A stretch of DNA of 64,000 nucleotides from Psychrobacter sp. UBA3480 (GCF_002377945.1 NZ_DFQV01000033.1:124001-188000); one strand, 5' to 3'. Positions 37,744 to 47,817 are shown, counted from the first letter of the stretch. Notes: generated from the sequence alone by a model not told the origin. Translations and numbers: made by a program.

Positions 37744-37975
37744 TGTCTGAATTTTATGTATCTATGTTTTATGAGTGATAAGTCAGGTAAGGAAGTACAG
37801 TAAAAGTTAGAACCTAGTACCTAGTACTATGACTTATATCCATTTAAGTCGTATCGATTAAAGGTCGTCGTATTTATCTTAGTTACAGCATTTTTTGGTG
37901 GCTTTACTTGGAACTCATTATATACAATTAAAGCCCCGTTTTAGCTTATTGTAGATTTTAGTTAAGGGTAAAGAG

Positions 37976-39325
37976 TTACTCATGCGTTGCTTGCCATGCA
38001 CCCATTGACCCTAAATAGATATCAATGTGCTCAAAGCCTCGACTAGCAAGCCATCCTGCTGCTATTGTTGCTCGAGCTCCACTGGCACACATCAATGTGT
38101 AGTGGTGACTTTGGTCAAGCTCATGCCAACGCTCGTTCAGATGACCAACATAGATATGCTGTGAGCCTTCAATCGCACTAGTATTCCTCTCATCGATATC
38201 GCGCACATCGAGCAATGTCCAGTTCTGAGCATCATTAAGACGACTCTCTACCTCGGTTGTATCGATCATAGGGGTTTGCTGCATCTGTTCCCCTGTGGCA
38301 GCAGCAGGGACGACACCCACATAGCCACCTATAATATTATCAAAAGCAATACGTATCAGATGCTCCATCGCAGTCGCAAGTTGCTTTTCATCAGAGGCAA
38401 TCAGTGCCAAGCTTTGTCCTTCCTCGATAAACCATCCAGCAAACGCAGGTAGCATGTTGACAGGTAAGCTCATAGAACCGGGCAGGTGTCCTGACGCATA
38501 CGCCATGGGTTCACGAATATCGATGAGATGATCAGCATTGCAGTCATGCAGCTGTTTAAGTGAAAGGTTACGCGGACGCATAACGACTGGAGGCGCTTCA
38601 CCACCTTCCATATTAAGGCGCTCCATCAATCTGAAGTAGGGCGGCTGATAATGGTTTTCGCTCGTCTTGAAATAAATAAATGCCTCACGATCGGTAATCT
38701 GTAAACGTGGATTGTTCATTCTTTCGTGACCAACGGTAGAAAACTCACGTTCCGCCATACCTGATCCGCAGACGGACCCAGCACCATGAGCCGGATAAAT
38801 AATTGCCTGATCACCGAGCGCTAGAATGTCTTGTAACGAATCATAAAGTAAACCTGCAACTTCTCTACAACGCTCAGGATAGAAGTCAGTACGACCGACA
38901 TCACCTACAAAGAGCGCATCCCCAGTAAAAACGCCAACCGCCTTGTCTGGATACGCCGTATCAAACAGCGCATAAGCAAGATGATCATCGGTATGACCAG
39001 GCGTTTCTAGGACGTGGATTTCCAATTGGCCAATTGAAAAGCAATCACCATTACGTGCGGTCTGAGCGTAGACAACAGGTTGCTCTGGATTAGGGCCATG
39101 CAAAACTGTTGCTCCTGTCATTGCGGCCAAGATAGGTGCCCCAGAAACCAAATCCTCATTACGATGTGTCTCAAAAATATGAGTAATCTCAAGTCCTGCT
39201 GCACGCGCCTTTTCTACATATATCGCGCAGTCACGACGTGGATCAATTACCGCTGCTTGACCACCAGAGCCTACCAAGTAGGATAGGTGCGAAAGTCCAG
39301 GTGTCTTAATTTTCTCTAGTAGCAT
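37976..39325 (-). CDS. MBL-fold hydrolase with two rhodanese domains (persulfide-dioxygenase-like)
   Basis: 449 residues. The N-terminal metallo-beta-lactamase domain (1-240) has TPGHTDDHLAY, FTGDALFVGDVGRTD and IYPAHGAGSVCG, but the usual HxHxDH is replaced by THRNEDLVSG. The first rhodanese domain (about 260-345; IDIREPMAYASGHLPGSM) lacks an active-site Cys; the second (about 360-449) has LMCASGARATIAAG with the Cys. Such fusions act on persulfides and sulfide. The Met at 39325 is preferred (AGGA 7 nt upstream) to the one two codons earlier. It is divergent from the ars operon. Confidence 0.88.
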   Translation of the reverse strand: MLLEKIKTPGLSHLSYLVGSGGQAAVIDPRRDCAIYVEKARAAGLEITHIFETHRNEDLVSGAPILAAMTGATVLHGPNPEQPVVYAQTARNGDCFSIGQLEIHVLETPGHTDDHLAYALFDTAYPDKAVGVFTGDALFVGDVGRTDFYPERCREVAGLLYDSLQDILALGDQAIIYPAHGAGSVCGSGMAEREFSTVGHERMNNPRLQITDREAFIYFKTSENHYQPPYFRLMERLNMEGGEAPPVVMRPRNLSLKQLHDCNADHLIDIREPMAYASGHLPGSMSLPVNMLPAFAGWFIEEGQSLALIASDEKQLATAMEHLIRIAFDNIIGGYVGVVPAAATGEQMQQTPMIDTTEVESRLNDAQNWTLLDVRDIDERNTSAIEGSQHIYVGHLNERWHELDQSHHYTLMCASGARATIAAGWLASRGFEHIDIYLGSMGAWQATHE

Positions 39326-39646
39326 GGTCATTTCCTTATTGTTGTTTTAATCATAATAGTTATTTTAATCAGGTTTACTGGCAGTACAGAGCGAGAGCTA
39401 CCAGCCAAATTTAGTTTTACTATTGCATAAACTTGTATTCAATCTAGCATGAACTTATAAGTATCATCAATATACAATAACATATATTAAACTTGTTATT
39501 TACATAAGGCCAAACGTAGAGGATTTTAGGTTTAAAAGGTTAAACAAGCATTATTTTCGCTATTTAGTTAATCGCTTTTACTTGTTGATATATATAGTTT
39601 AATTGCACAGATATATTTCTTTTAGAATAAAAATATCTGTAAAACA

Positions 39647-39683
39647 TTGAATTATTTTAATATGTCTGTATTATTGGACATAT
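39647..39683 (+). promoter_or_regulatory. Promoter and operator-like repeat at the arsR start (leaderless mRNA predicted)
   Basis: TTGAAT (39647-39652) and TATTAT (39669-39674) are 16 bp apart, which puts the transcription start at about 39681-39682, the A of the arsR ATG. The inverted repeat ATATGTC-N10-GACATAT (39660-39683) covers the -10 and start codon. No ribosome site is present. The sequence between here and 39332 has AT-rich partial repeats but nothing clear. Confidence 0.55.
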
Positions 39684-40044
39684 GGAAATAACTAATGCTA
39701 TCGCAAGCTTTGCTGCGCTCTCTCAAGATACTCGTCTAAAGGCTTTTAAACTGCTAGTCAGCCACGAGCCTGAAGGCCTACCTGCGGGCGAAATAGCCCG
39801 TCAGCTCTCTGTCCCTCATAACACAATGTCAGCCCACTTATCGGTGCTAGCAAGGGCAGGATGGGTGGTCTCACAGCGTCATAGCCGACAGATTATCTAT
39901 CGTGCTTCGCTATCACATATGGATAACGTCATTCAGTTCCTGTTGCAAGATTGCTGTGCGGGACATCCAGAATTGTGTGCGTCACTCATGGATAGTTTAA
40001 GCGGCTGCAGAGTAAAAGAGTCTGCTGAGCAAGGTAATGATTAA
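39682..40044 (+). CDS. arsR: ArsR-family arsenic-responsive repressor
   Basis: 120 residues with the ArsR winged helix (FAALSQDTRLKAFKLLV, AGEIARQLSVPHNTMSAHL, GWVVSQRHSRQIIYR). Cysteines cluster after the fold: DCCAGHPELC (Cys91, Cys92, Cys99). Their place resembles the C-terminal arsenite site of Acidithiobacillus ferrooxidans ArsR, and the ELCVCDL-type helix site of E. coli ArsR is absent. It heads arsR-arsC-arsH-arsB; arsC begins 44 bp on. It should repress the operon until arsenite binds. Confidence 0.93.
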   Translation: MEITNAIASFAALSQDTRLKAFKLLVSHEPEGLPAGEIARQLSVPHNTMSAHLSVLARAGWVVSQRHSRQIIYRASLSHMDNVIQFLLQDCCAGHPELCASLMDSLSGCRVKESAEQGND

Positions 40045-40088
40045 ACCAATTATCATTTCAATAAATACATAAAATAGGTGTAAACACT

Positions 40089-40496
40089 ATGAAGCCATTA
40101 ATCTTTCATAATCCTAAATGCGGAACCTCTCGTAACACGCTTGCTATCATTAAAGCATCAGGTGAAGAGCCAGAAGTGGTGGAATACCTGAAAAATACAC
40201 CAACGCGCGACCGTTTAGTTGAGCTATTGGCACAAATGCAGATTTCGCCTAGAGAGCTGTTAAGAAGTAAAGAAACTATCAATGATGAGCTTGGTCTAGA
40301 TAATCCTGAGTTGTCTGACGACCAAATTATCGACGCCATGATTGCGCATCCTATTTTAATCAACCGTCCTATCGTGGTGACTGATAAAGGCGCTGCTCTA
40401 TGCCGTCCGTCAGAGCGTGTGTTTGAGTTGTTAGCCAATCCAGTAAGTAGCTTCACAAAAGAAGACGGCGAGGTTATTACTCATGATAAACACTGA
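40089..40496 (+). CDS. arsC: Arsenate reductase ArsC (glutaredoxin-linked)
   Basis: Reduces arsenate to arsenite with glutathione and glutaredoxin. 135 residues; the catalytic Cys11 is in [14 protein letters not shown], and the Arg cluster of this class is near [20 protein letters not shown]. It overlaps the next gene by 14 bp, which implies translational coupling. Confidence 0.95.
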   Translation: MKPLIFHNPKCGTSRNTLAIIKASGEEPEVVEYLKNTPTRDRLVELLAQMQISPRELLRSKETINDELGLDNPELSDDQIIDAMIAHPILINRPIVVTDKGAALCRPSERVFELLANPVSSFTKEDGEVITHDKH

Positions 40497-41256
40497 GGTT
40501 GACCAAGCATTGGAAGCCAAATCTACTGTTTTGCAAGAATCTAGCCTCGACGATTTGCCCAATATTGATATAGATAATCTTCAGCCTATCGATATTGATT
40601 CTTTGGTTGCGCCAAATGACTCACGTCATCCGCCAAAAATACTAGTGCTATACGGTTCTGTCCGTGCGCGCTCGTTTTCTAGATTGGCCGCTGAAGAGTC
40701 TAGCCGATTGCTACGTTGGTATGGTTGTGAAGTAAAAATGTTTGATCCATCCGGCTTGCCGTTGCCTGACGATGTAGACTCAGACCATCCCAAAGTGCAA
40801 GAGTTACGGGAGCTGGCGCAGTGGTCAGAAGGCATGCTATGGGTGAGTCCAGAGCGTCACGGCAGTATTACCAGTATCATGAAAGCGCAAATCGACTGGA
40901 TACCGCTGTCACTAGGTGGCGTACGTCCAACTCAAGGTAAAACACTAGCACTGATGCAAGTCAGCGGCGGTAGTCAGAGCTTTAATACGGTTAATCAGAT
41001 GCGTATTCTCGGGCGCTGGATGCGGATGATCACTATCCCCAATCAATCTTCGATACCCAAAGCGTTCTTAGAGTTCAACGACGACAATCGCATGGATATG
41101 TCTCCGTTATATCTGCGTCTTGTCGATGTCTGTGAAGAGCTAGTAAAGTTTACTTGGCTCACACGCGGACGTTCAGATTATCTTACTGATCGTTATTCAG
41201 AACGCGTTGAGAGTGCTGAAGAACTATCGAGCCGCGTCAATCAAAAATCGATCTAA
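40483..41256 (+). CDS. arsH: ArsH NADPH-dependent FMN reductase
   Basis: 257 residues. The flavodoxin-like core opens [20 protein letters not shown], and [20 protein letters not shown] and [12 protein letters not shown] are typical of ArsH, which oxidises trivalent organoarsenicals and reduces flavin or quinone. The first 45 residues are acidic with short DID/IDNL repeats. Start overlaps the arsC end by 14 bp. Confidence 0.93.
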   Translation: MINTEVDQALEAKSTVLQESSLDDLPNIDIDNLQPIDIDSLVAPNDSRHPPKILVLYGSVRARSFSRLAAEESSRLLRWYGCEVKMFDPSGLPLPDDVDSDHPKVQELRELAQWSEGMLWVSPERHGSITSIMKAQIDWIPLSLGGVRPTQGKTLALMQVSGGSQSFNTVNQMRILGRWMRMITIPNQSSIPKAFLEFNDDNRMDMSPLYLRLVDVCEELVKFTWLTRGRSDYLTDRYSERVESAEELSSRVNQKSI

Positions 41257-41323
41257 CCCCCTAATCGATCTAATTCTCTATATTAAATCGGCTGAATAAA
41301 GTCAGCTTAAGTAAGGTCGTACA

Positions 41324-42631
41324 ATGCTTGCATTTGCTATTTTTGTGGTTACTTTAGTCTTAGTTATTTGGCAACCTAAAGGATTGGGTATCGGTTGGAG
41401 CGCCATGGGTGGTGCTTTAGTCGCGTTAGCGCTTGGCGTCGTGCAGTTATCAGATGTGGGTATCGTCTGGGATATTGTCTGGGATGCGACCTTTACTTTT
41501 GTAGCGTTGATTATTATCTCGCTTATCTTAGATCGGGCAGGGTTTTTTGGCTGGGCGGCATTGCACGTGGCACGCCTTGGCAATGGACAAGGGCGCTTAT
41601 TGTTTCCGATGATTGTCGTGCTCGGCGCCTTTATTTCTGCCTTTTTTGCCAATGATGGTGCAGCGCTACTACTGACTCCGATCGTCATCGCTATCTTGCT
41701 ACGTCTCAAATTTTCGCCACCATCAGCGCTGGCATTTATCATAGCGACTGGTTTTATTGCTGATACGGCAAGTCTGCCATTGGTCACCTCAAATTTAGTC
41801 AATATCGTCAGTGCCAATTATTTTGATATTGGTTTCGGTCGTTATGCGGCGGTGATGGTGCCAGTCAATATCGTGTCTGTATTAGCGACGCTACTGGTAT
41901 TGTGGGTTGTCTATGCACGTCATATTCCAAAAACCTACTCGACTAGCGAGCTAAGCGCTCCAGAGTCTGCTATTACCGATCCATTGGTATTCCGAGCTGC
42001 TTTTCCACTATTAGGTTTGCTACTGGTCGCCTATTTTGCGACTGAGCCGTTGGGGCTACCTATTTCACTGGTCACGGGCATCGCTGCTGTCGCGTTAATG
42101 GCAATCGCTGGCCGCATATGGCAAGGTGGGCACGGTGCGGTAGTCTCTGTGAGCGATGTAGTACGTAAAGCGCCTTGGCAAATCGTACTATTTTCAATCG
42201 GTATGTATTTGGTGGTATATGGTCTGGGTAATGCAGGGCTTACTGCTTATGGTGCGCAAGTACTTAACTGGTTGGGTCAACAAGGCGCAGTCATTGCTAC
42301 CGTTGGAACTGGATTCTTGTCCGCCATAGTTGCTTCTGTTATGAATAATATGCCAGCAACTTTAGTCGGCGCGCTTGCGATTGATCAAGCACAAGTGCCT
42401 GCTGCAACGCGAGAGCTAATGATTTATGCTAATGTCATCGGTAATGATTTGGGCCCTAAGTTTACGCCGATTGGTAGTCTGGCTACTTTACTATGGCTAC
42501 ATGTATTAGCAGAGAAGGACTACAAAATCAGCTGGGGACAGTATATGAAGATTGGTCTATTGATCACTCCGCCTGTGTTGTTAGTGACACTGTTGGCATT
42601 GGTATTCTGGTTGCCACTGTTGCCAAGCTAG
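41324..42631 (+). CDS. arsB: Arsenite efflux transporter ArsB
   Basis: 435 residues, about 11-12 membrane segments, ion transporter superfamily. Family regions: [54 protein letters not shown] and [20 protein letters not shown]. It exports arsenite across the inner membrane, using the proton-motive force when no ArsA is present; no arsA is seen here. It closes the ars operon and is followed by mobile element B. Confidence 0.95.
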   Translation: MLAFAIFVVTLVLVIWQPKGLGIGWSAMGGALVALALGVVQLSDVGIVWDIVWDATFTFVALIIISLILDRAGFFGWAALHVARLGNGQGRLLFPMIVVLGAFISAFFANDGAALLLTPIVIAILLRLKFSPPSALAFIIATGFIADTASLPLVTSNLVNIVSANYFDIGFGRYAAVMVPVNIVSVLATLLVLWVVYARHIPKTYSTSELSAPESAITDPLVFRAAFPLLGLLLVAYFATEPLGLPISLVTGIAAVALMAIAGRIWQGGHGAVVSVSDVVRKAPWQIVLFSIGMYLVVYGLGNAGLTAYGAQVLNWLGQQGAVIATVGTGFLSAIVASVMNNMPATLVGALAIDQAQVPAATRELMIYANVIGNDLGPKFTPIGSLATLLWLHVLAEKDYKISWGQYMKIGLLITPPVLLVTLLALVFWLPLLPS

Positions 42632-42765
42632 CCAATAGAGAACTTGCTACAGTAATATCCTATCGTGACCATGATGTTTACTTTTGAATATCATTGTCAT
42701 AATCAAGTATGAGACAAAGTAGTCATTAGCGTTTATCAAATTGGCAAAATAGATAAACAACATTA

Positions 42766-43029
42766 GGGTCTGTTGAACATCCAAATATTAGGACTGCTGA
42801 TCGCTAAAATCGCATCAAACTAGGCGTAAACCGACGATAATGTCGAGACCTTAACTAGGCTTGCAACAACGTTTGAGGTGATTTTAGCATCAGCCTTTCA
42901 GGGCAGGGCTATTTTTTGCCAATACATGGCGAAATTGTCTAACCTAGAATGACTAGGCGTCAAAAATTTCACTGCGTATTGGCAAAAAATAGTCACTGCC
43001 AGTACCACATTTGAATGTTCAACAGACCC
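42766..43029. mobile_element. TA-flanked inverted-repeat element B (MITE candidate, 264 bp)
   Basis: Begins GGGTCTGTTGAACATCCAAAT and ends with the complement (one mismatch in 21), flanked by TA at 42764-42765 and 43030-43031. Inside are two nested hairpins: GCTGATCGCTAAAATCGC pairs imperfectly with GTGATTTTAGCATCAGC, and CTATTTTTTGCCAATAC pairs with GTATTGGCAAAAAATAG. No coding capacity. The left hairpin core resembles that of element A (CGATAAT-TCG-GA-TTAAC-AG). Confidence 0.75.
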
Positions 43030-43043
43030 TAAATGATACGCAT

Positions 43044-43076
43044 AAAAAAACCCTCATCAATTTGATGAGGGTTTTG
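43044..43076. terminator. Terminator between the ars region and tRNA-Asn
   Basis: AAAACCCTCATCA pairs with TGATGAGGGTTTT around a 3-nt loop; A and T tracts on both sides allow use from either strand. Confidence 0.85.
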
Positions 43077-43128
43077 GCAAATGCCATAATTGAATCAAAG
43101 TTGACTCAAGAAATTTACTACTAAAATG

Positions 43129-43204
43129 TGGCTCTCCAACCTGGGCTCGAACCAGGGACACACGGATTAACAGTCCGTTGCTCTACCAACTGAGCTATTG
43201 GAGA
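43129..43204 (-). tRNA. tRNA-Asn (anticodon GTT)
   Basis: 76 nt on the minus strand with encoded CCA (complement at 43129-43131). Acceptor TCTCCAA/TTGGAGA, anticodon loop CTGTTAA, T-arm CCTGGTTCGAGCCCAGG. Confidence 0.97.
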
Positions 43205-43386
43205 ATAGGCTGTAAGTGTTTAATCGCTTACAACGAGCCTTAGAAGTCTCTAACGAGTTCTTGCTAAGTGGGGCGTATTCTAGCAAAGTTAAAAAATACG
43301 TCAAGCCTTTTTTTGCATAATTAGTAAAAATTGTCATTTTAATGATGAGATAGCGTGTTTTTCTTAGTTATGCCCAAGACTTTCGC

Positions 43387-43426
43387 AAAAAAAGACGCCC
43401 TATACACTCTATAGGGCGTCTTTTTA
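43387..43426. terminator. Terminator after the aspartate aminotransferase gene
   Basis: AAAAAGACGCCCTATA pairs with TATAGGGCGTCTTTTT around a 5-nt loop; T tract also on the minus strand, the direction of the gene. Confidence 0.9.
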
Positions 43427-43460
43427 ATGAACTGCGGTAAGACTCGTTGCTATTTACGAT

Positions 43461-44663
43461 TTATTCAGCAACGTCTAAATCAGCCACTGCTTTTTCGATA
43501 CGTGATAGTGCATCTTTTAATGTTGCCTCATCAGTAGCGTACGAGATACGCATATAGCCGCCAAGACCGAACGCATCACCAGGTACGACTGCCACGCCTA
43601 CTTTGTCCAATAACCATGCTGAGAATTCAGTACATGATGATAGGCCAGCCGCTTTGATTAGCGGTACGATATTCGGATAGACATAGAATGCGCCATCAGG
43701 ACGCAAGCAAGTAATGCCTTTAATGGCATTTAGACCATCTACGACTAGGTCACAGCGCTTCTCAAAGGCGGCTACCATCGGCTCTAGTACGCTCTGATCA
43801 CCACTGATAGCGACCTCGGCAGCCACTTGGCTTATTGACGTCGGGCATGAAGTAGACTGTGACTGTACCTTTTTCATCGCGCCGATTAGCTTAGCAGGGC
43901 CACCCGCATAACCGATACGCCAGCCTGTCATCGCATACGCTTTAGACACACCGTTCAAGATGATGGCGCGATCTTTTAGCTCAGGTGCCGCGTTTAAGAT
44001 ATTGTAGAACTTATCGCCTGTCCAGCGGATGTGCTCGTACATATCGTCTGAAGCTACATAGACTTGTGGATGCTTTTTCAGTACTTCAGCGATGGCCTTT
44101 AGCTCATCTAATGTATAAATCATACCTGTTGGGTTAGATGGGCTATTTAATACCAACAATTTAGTCTTGTCAGTGATGGCTTCTTCCAACTGCTCAGGGG
44201 TGATTTTGAAGTCTTGCTCAGCTGGGCATTTGACAATGACTGGCACGCCTTCTGCGATGATAACCATGTCAGGATAGCTGACCCAGTATGGCGCTGGGAT
44301 GATGACTTCATCGCCAGGATTGATAAACGCCTGGGCAAGGTTAAAGAATGACTGCTTCCCACCGACCGATACTAGGATTTCGTTTGGCTCATAGCTGATG
44401 TCGTTGTCGCGCTTGAATTTCTCGATGATGGCTGTTTTTAGCTCTGGCGTACCATCGACAGCCGTATATTTAGTGAAGCCATCATTGATTGCATCGATTG
44501 CTGCTTTTTTGATGTGTTCAGGGGTATCAAAATCAGGTTCACCAGCGCCCAAACCGATAATGTCTTTACCAGCTGCTTTTAGCTCTTTGGCTTTATTGGT
44601 AATCGCTAGCGTAGGTGATGGTTGGATGTTGTTGACGCGGTCAGACAGTTGCAACTCGCTCAT
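43461..44663 (-). CDS. Aspartate aminotransferase (class I, subgroup Ib)
   Basis: 400-residue PLP enzyme exchanging amino groups between aspartate and 2-oxoglutarate. Signatures: GLGAGEPDFDTPEHI, APYWVSYPDM, LNSPSNPTGMIY, DDMYEHI and the PLP lysine in NGVSKAYAMTGWRIGYAGG. These fit the subgroup Ib AspAT, common outside enterics and sometimes also active on prephenate. AGGATC precedes the ATG. Monocistronic. Confidence 0.93.
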   Translation of the reverse strand: MSELQLSDRVNNIQPSPTLAITNKAKELKAAGKDIIGLGAGEPDFDTPEHIKKAAIDAINDGFTKYTAVDGTPELKTAIIEKFKRDNDISYEPNEILVSVGGKQSFFNLAQAFINPGDEVIIPAPYWVSYPDMVIIAEGVPVIVKCPAEQDFKITPEQLEEAITDKTKLLVLNSPSNPTGMIYTLDELKAIAEVLKKHPQVYVASDDMYEHIRWTGDKFYNILNAAPELKDRAIILNGVSKAYAMTGWRIGYAGGPAKLIGAMKKVQSQSTSCPTSISQVAAEVAISGDQSVLEPMVAAFEKRCDLVVDGLNAIKGITCLRPDGAFYVYPNIVPLIKAAGLSSCTEFSAWLLDKVGVAVVPGDAFGLGGYMRISYATDEATLKDALSRIEKAVADLDVAE

Positions 44664-45214
44664 GAGAGATCCTTTTTTATATGAGGGTGGGGTTGGTGGA
44701 AATCTGATATTAATTATATAACGTTTTCATTGCTATCAGGACAAGATGTCAGATAGTTTAAGAAAAGATAGCATCATCTTACCGTGATACGGTGCTCATT
44801 CGATTATAGACGATGGTGATGATGCTTCGGCAAACGACGCGATTGCTAATTTTTGCATTGTAGCATGCTGATATTGAGCTGTCTTATGACCCTAGTAACA
44901 GAATATTGTGTTGTCGCTTGTGATAGCAGTATCCTTGTGGAAATGACAAACAACACGCTGAGATTAAGCTTGAGCCCAGACGATTGCGAAGACACAACAA
45001 TAAACCTGTAGCCGACCACTATAATTATTTAGATTTGTTAAATAAAATGGCTTATAGCTTAATGAAATGCGACCAATGATAGCTGCGAAGAATAACAATA
45101 ATAGCTAGCTGTTATCAAAAATCTAAATTTTCATTAAGCAATCAGTTTAAGAGCATTAATTCCATATTATGAAAATACTTAAAAAGATAAGAATACTCAA
45201 AAAGGATATTTACG
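44664..45214. other. 551-bp intergenic region between the divergent aminotransferase and SDR genes
   Basis: A minus-strand TATAAT (complement at 44713-44718) may be the -10 of the aminotransferase gene. Beyond that I see no RNA, repeat or clear promoter. An ECF-type promoter for the operon to the right would be expected if the operon is singlet-oxygen or stress controlled, but I could not identify one by eye. Confidence 0.35.
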
Positions 45215-45952
45215 ATGACAGATTCTACTGAAAAATTACATATTCTCATTACTGGGGCGACGTCAGGCATTGGTAAGCAGTTGGCAAAAGACTATCTGCT
45301 AGCAGATCATCATGTATATGCAGTTGGCCGTGACGACGAAGCGTTGGCTGAACTTCAGGCTTTAGGCGCAGAAACGATTGATTTAGACCTCATGGATCGA
45401 GAAAAGGTCATCGAAGCTTTTGAAAAAATCGACAATGTCGATCTAGCGATTTGCGGTGCTGGCATGTGCGAGTACTTAGATATGCCGAACTTTGATAGCA
45501 GTGTCTTTATGAAAGTCATGTCGGTCAATATGGGTACGTTGTCTCATGCGATAGAGGGAGTGCTGCCAAAGCTAATCGCTTCAAAAGGTCGCTTGGTCGG
45601 TATCGGTTCAGCGTCTGCTTATGTGCCTTTTGCGCGAGCTGAGGCCTATGGTAGCTCAAAAGCTGCTATCCATTATCTAATGAAGACCCTACAGATTAGC
45701 CTTGCTCCGCATGATGTGTCAGTCAGCTTAGTTGTACCTGGTTTTGTTGAGACACCGATGACCAAACAGAATGACTTTCCGATGCCATTTATCCAGACGC
45801 CAGCGCAGGCCAGTCAGGCTATACGCGACGGTATCGAAAGCGGGCATGATGTGATTGAATTTCCAAAGAAATTGACTATGCCATTAAAGGCATTAGGTAC
45901 GTTGCCTGATTTGATCTGGCAGCAAGTTAGCGAAAAACTCAATAAAAAATAA
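45215..45952 (+). CDS. Short-chain dehydrogenase/reductase (first gene of fatty-acid-modification operon)
   Basis: 245 residues. NAD(P)-binding TGATSGIGKQLAKDY at the N-terminus, the catalytic Ser in GIGSASAYVP and YGSSKAA (Tyr and Lys of YxxxK). The missing NNAG is replaced by CGAGMCEY. AAGGA is upstream. Four same-strand genes follow this order: SDR, FAD oxidoreductase, DUF1365 protein, cyclopropane-synthase-like methyltransferase. That set recurs in proteobacteria; substrate is not known. Confidence 0.88.
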   Translation: MTDSTEKLHILITGATSGIGKQLAKDYLLADHHVYAVGRDDEALAELQALGAETIDLDLMDREKVIEAFEKIDNVDLAICGAGMCEYLDMPNFDSSVFMKVMSVNMGTLSHAIEGVLPKLIASKGRLVGIGSASAYVPFARAEAYGSSKAAIHYLMKTLQISLAPHDVSVSLVVPGFVETPMTKQNDFPMPFIQTPAQASQAIRDGIESGHDVIEFPKKLTMPLKALGTLPDLIWQQVSEKLNKK

Positions 45953-46014
45953 TCTACTATTAATAGAACTCTCAGCCATCATATCGACAGAAAAATACAG
46001 AAGGGAATGCTTTT

Positions 46015-47733
46015 ATGCCGTTTACTCGTTTCAAGCGTGCAAGTAACCAAAAGAATGCTACCGATGCTACAACAGATTCTGACCATCAAACTACCCCAAA
46101 ACGTATTGCTATCATCGGCTCAGGTGTATCAGGACTGACATGTGCTCATTATCTAGGTACGCAACATGATGTGACGGTATTTGAAGCCAATGATTATATC
46201 GGCGGGCATGTAAATACGATTGACGTGGCACTACAAGACGGTAAAAAAGCAAAGAGCAGCAATGTAGAGAGTAGTGCGATAGATACAGGATTTATTGTTT
46301 TTAATGAGCGCACATACCCGAACTTCTTTCGTTTGCTCCATGAGTTGCAGGTACCATTTCAGGCAACGGACATGAGCTTTTCTGTCAAAAATACTGCACG
46401 ATATTTTGAATACAATGGTCATACGCTCAACACTTTATTATCACAGCGCAAGAATGTACTTAATCCAAAATTCTGGCAATTCATTAAAGATATTCTGCAG
46501 TTTAATAAGCATATTAAACAGCTACGCCAAGATTACGATAGCGCGCGCTCTCAAGGGCAAGATGTCAGTAGCTTTGCAGAACAAACGCTCGGTGGTTATC
46601 TGGCACAAAAGAAATACGGTCAGCTATTTACTGATAACTATCTACTGCCAATGGTCTCGGCCATTTGGTCAACCAGTTTAGATGAAGTGCAAGAATTTCC
46701 TTTGGTGTTTTTTGCACAGTTCTTTGACAACCACGGTTTGCTCGATGTGGTCAATCGTCCGCAGTGGTTTACGATAAAAGGCGGCTCAAAGCAGTACGTC
46801 AATAAACTGATTCCACGTTTTATCAAAGCGGGTGGCAAGATACGAGTCAATAGCCCAGTACAGTCTGTGGTTCGTGATGGCGATCAAGTGACTTTGACGA
46901 TACAGGATAAAGGTAACGCTAACAATCATAGCGAAAACCTTGTATTCGACGAGGTTGTTTTTGCTTGTCATGCAGATACCGTATTAAAGATTTTAAAGGA
47001 TGCGAGCACCGATGAATCTGAAGTATTAGGTCATTTTCGCTTTACCAAAAATACGGCTGTACTGCACACCGATACCAGTGTTTTACCTAAGAAACCACTG
47101 GCATGGGCAAGCTGGAATTACTTAATAGATGAAACAGTTTCAGGCAGTGTTAAGGATGAGCAAGCGTCTGGAAACGCACAGATACCTGCAAAGCCAGTGC
47201 TGACTTATCACATGAATATCCTGCAACGCTTGACCAAAAAACACAATTATTTGGTAACCCTAAATCCAGCTGTAGATAATAAAAGCGTCGATGATAAGCA
47301 GATAATTAAGAGCATTGATTACAGTCATCCAGTGTTCGATCTTGCGATGATTGATGCGCAGACTAAATGGTCGAGTATCTCTGGTAACGGTTCGCACACA
47401 CATTTCTGCGGGGCTTATTGGTTTAATGGCTTTCATGAAGATGGCGTGCGCAGTGGATTACGTGTCTGTCAGGCGCTCGGTCTTGATATTGATATAAAAG
47501 ACGAGGTTGATCTAGCCCATTTACCTGACGCTGATAGCGCGCATACGCCGTTTCGTTATAAAGATTTACCTATAAAAGCGGATACCAAATTACGTAGGTT
47601 GAATAAGCGTGAAGTCACCATAGCGACAACCAACCAGGAGCTGGTTGAGTATGCTGATCGTTTGCAGAGTTCAACTGCTGATACGAGCCAATATAAGAAA
47701 CGTGGCTTATTCGGTCGCCGTAAAACCAAATAA
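46015..47733 (+). CDS. FAD-dependent amine-oxidase-like oxidoreductase
   Basis: 572 residues. The Rossmann FAD motif is IAIIGSGVSGLTCAHYLG followed by DVTVFEANDYIGGHVNTI, and the central DTGFIVFNERTYPNFF matches the NAD(P)/FAD proteins found next to cyclopropane synthases. The C-terminal 60 residues are basic and variable. It starts 62 bp after the SDR with AAGGGA upstream. In Rhodobacter sphaeroides a related gene lies in the RpoE/ChrR-controlled cluster tied to unusual fatty acids (recalled knowledge). Oxidation of an acyl chain in the membrane is an inference. Confidence 0.88.
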   Translation: MPFTRFKRASNQKNATDATTDSDHQTTPKRIAIIGSGVSGLTCAHYLGTQHDVTVFEANDYIGGHVNTIDVALQDGKKAKSSNVESSAIDTGFIVFNERTYPNFFRLLHELQVPFQATDMSFSVKNTARYFEYNGHTLNTLLSQRKNVLNPKFWQFIKDILQFNKHIKQLRQDYDSARSQGQDVSSFAEQTLGGYLAQKKYGQLFTDNYLLPMVSAIWSTSLDEVQEFPLVFFAQFFDNHGLLDVVNRPQWFTIKGGSKQYVNKLIPRFIKAGGKIRVNSPVQSVVRDGDQVTLTIQDKGNANNHSENLVFDEVVFACHADTVLKILKDASTDESEVLGHFRFTKNTAVLHTDTSVLPKKPLAWASWNYLIDETVSGSVKDEQASGNAQIPAKPVLTYHMNILQRLTKKHNYLVTLNPAVDNKSVDDKQIIKSIDYSHPVFDLAMIDAQTKWSSISGNGSHTHFCGAYWFNGFHEDGVRSGLRVCQALGLDIDIKDEVDLAHLPDADSAHTPFRYKDLPIKADTKLRRLNKREVTIATTNQELVEYADRLQSSTADTSQYKKRGLFGRRKTK

Positions 47734-47817
47734 TATGACAATTAATGCTGTTATGTATTCTAAGTGTTTTGAAATATTCGCCATATAAAAAGTACGCCGT
47801 TATACAAGAGACTATTT

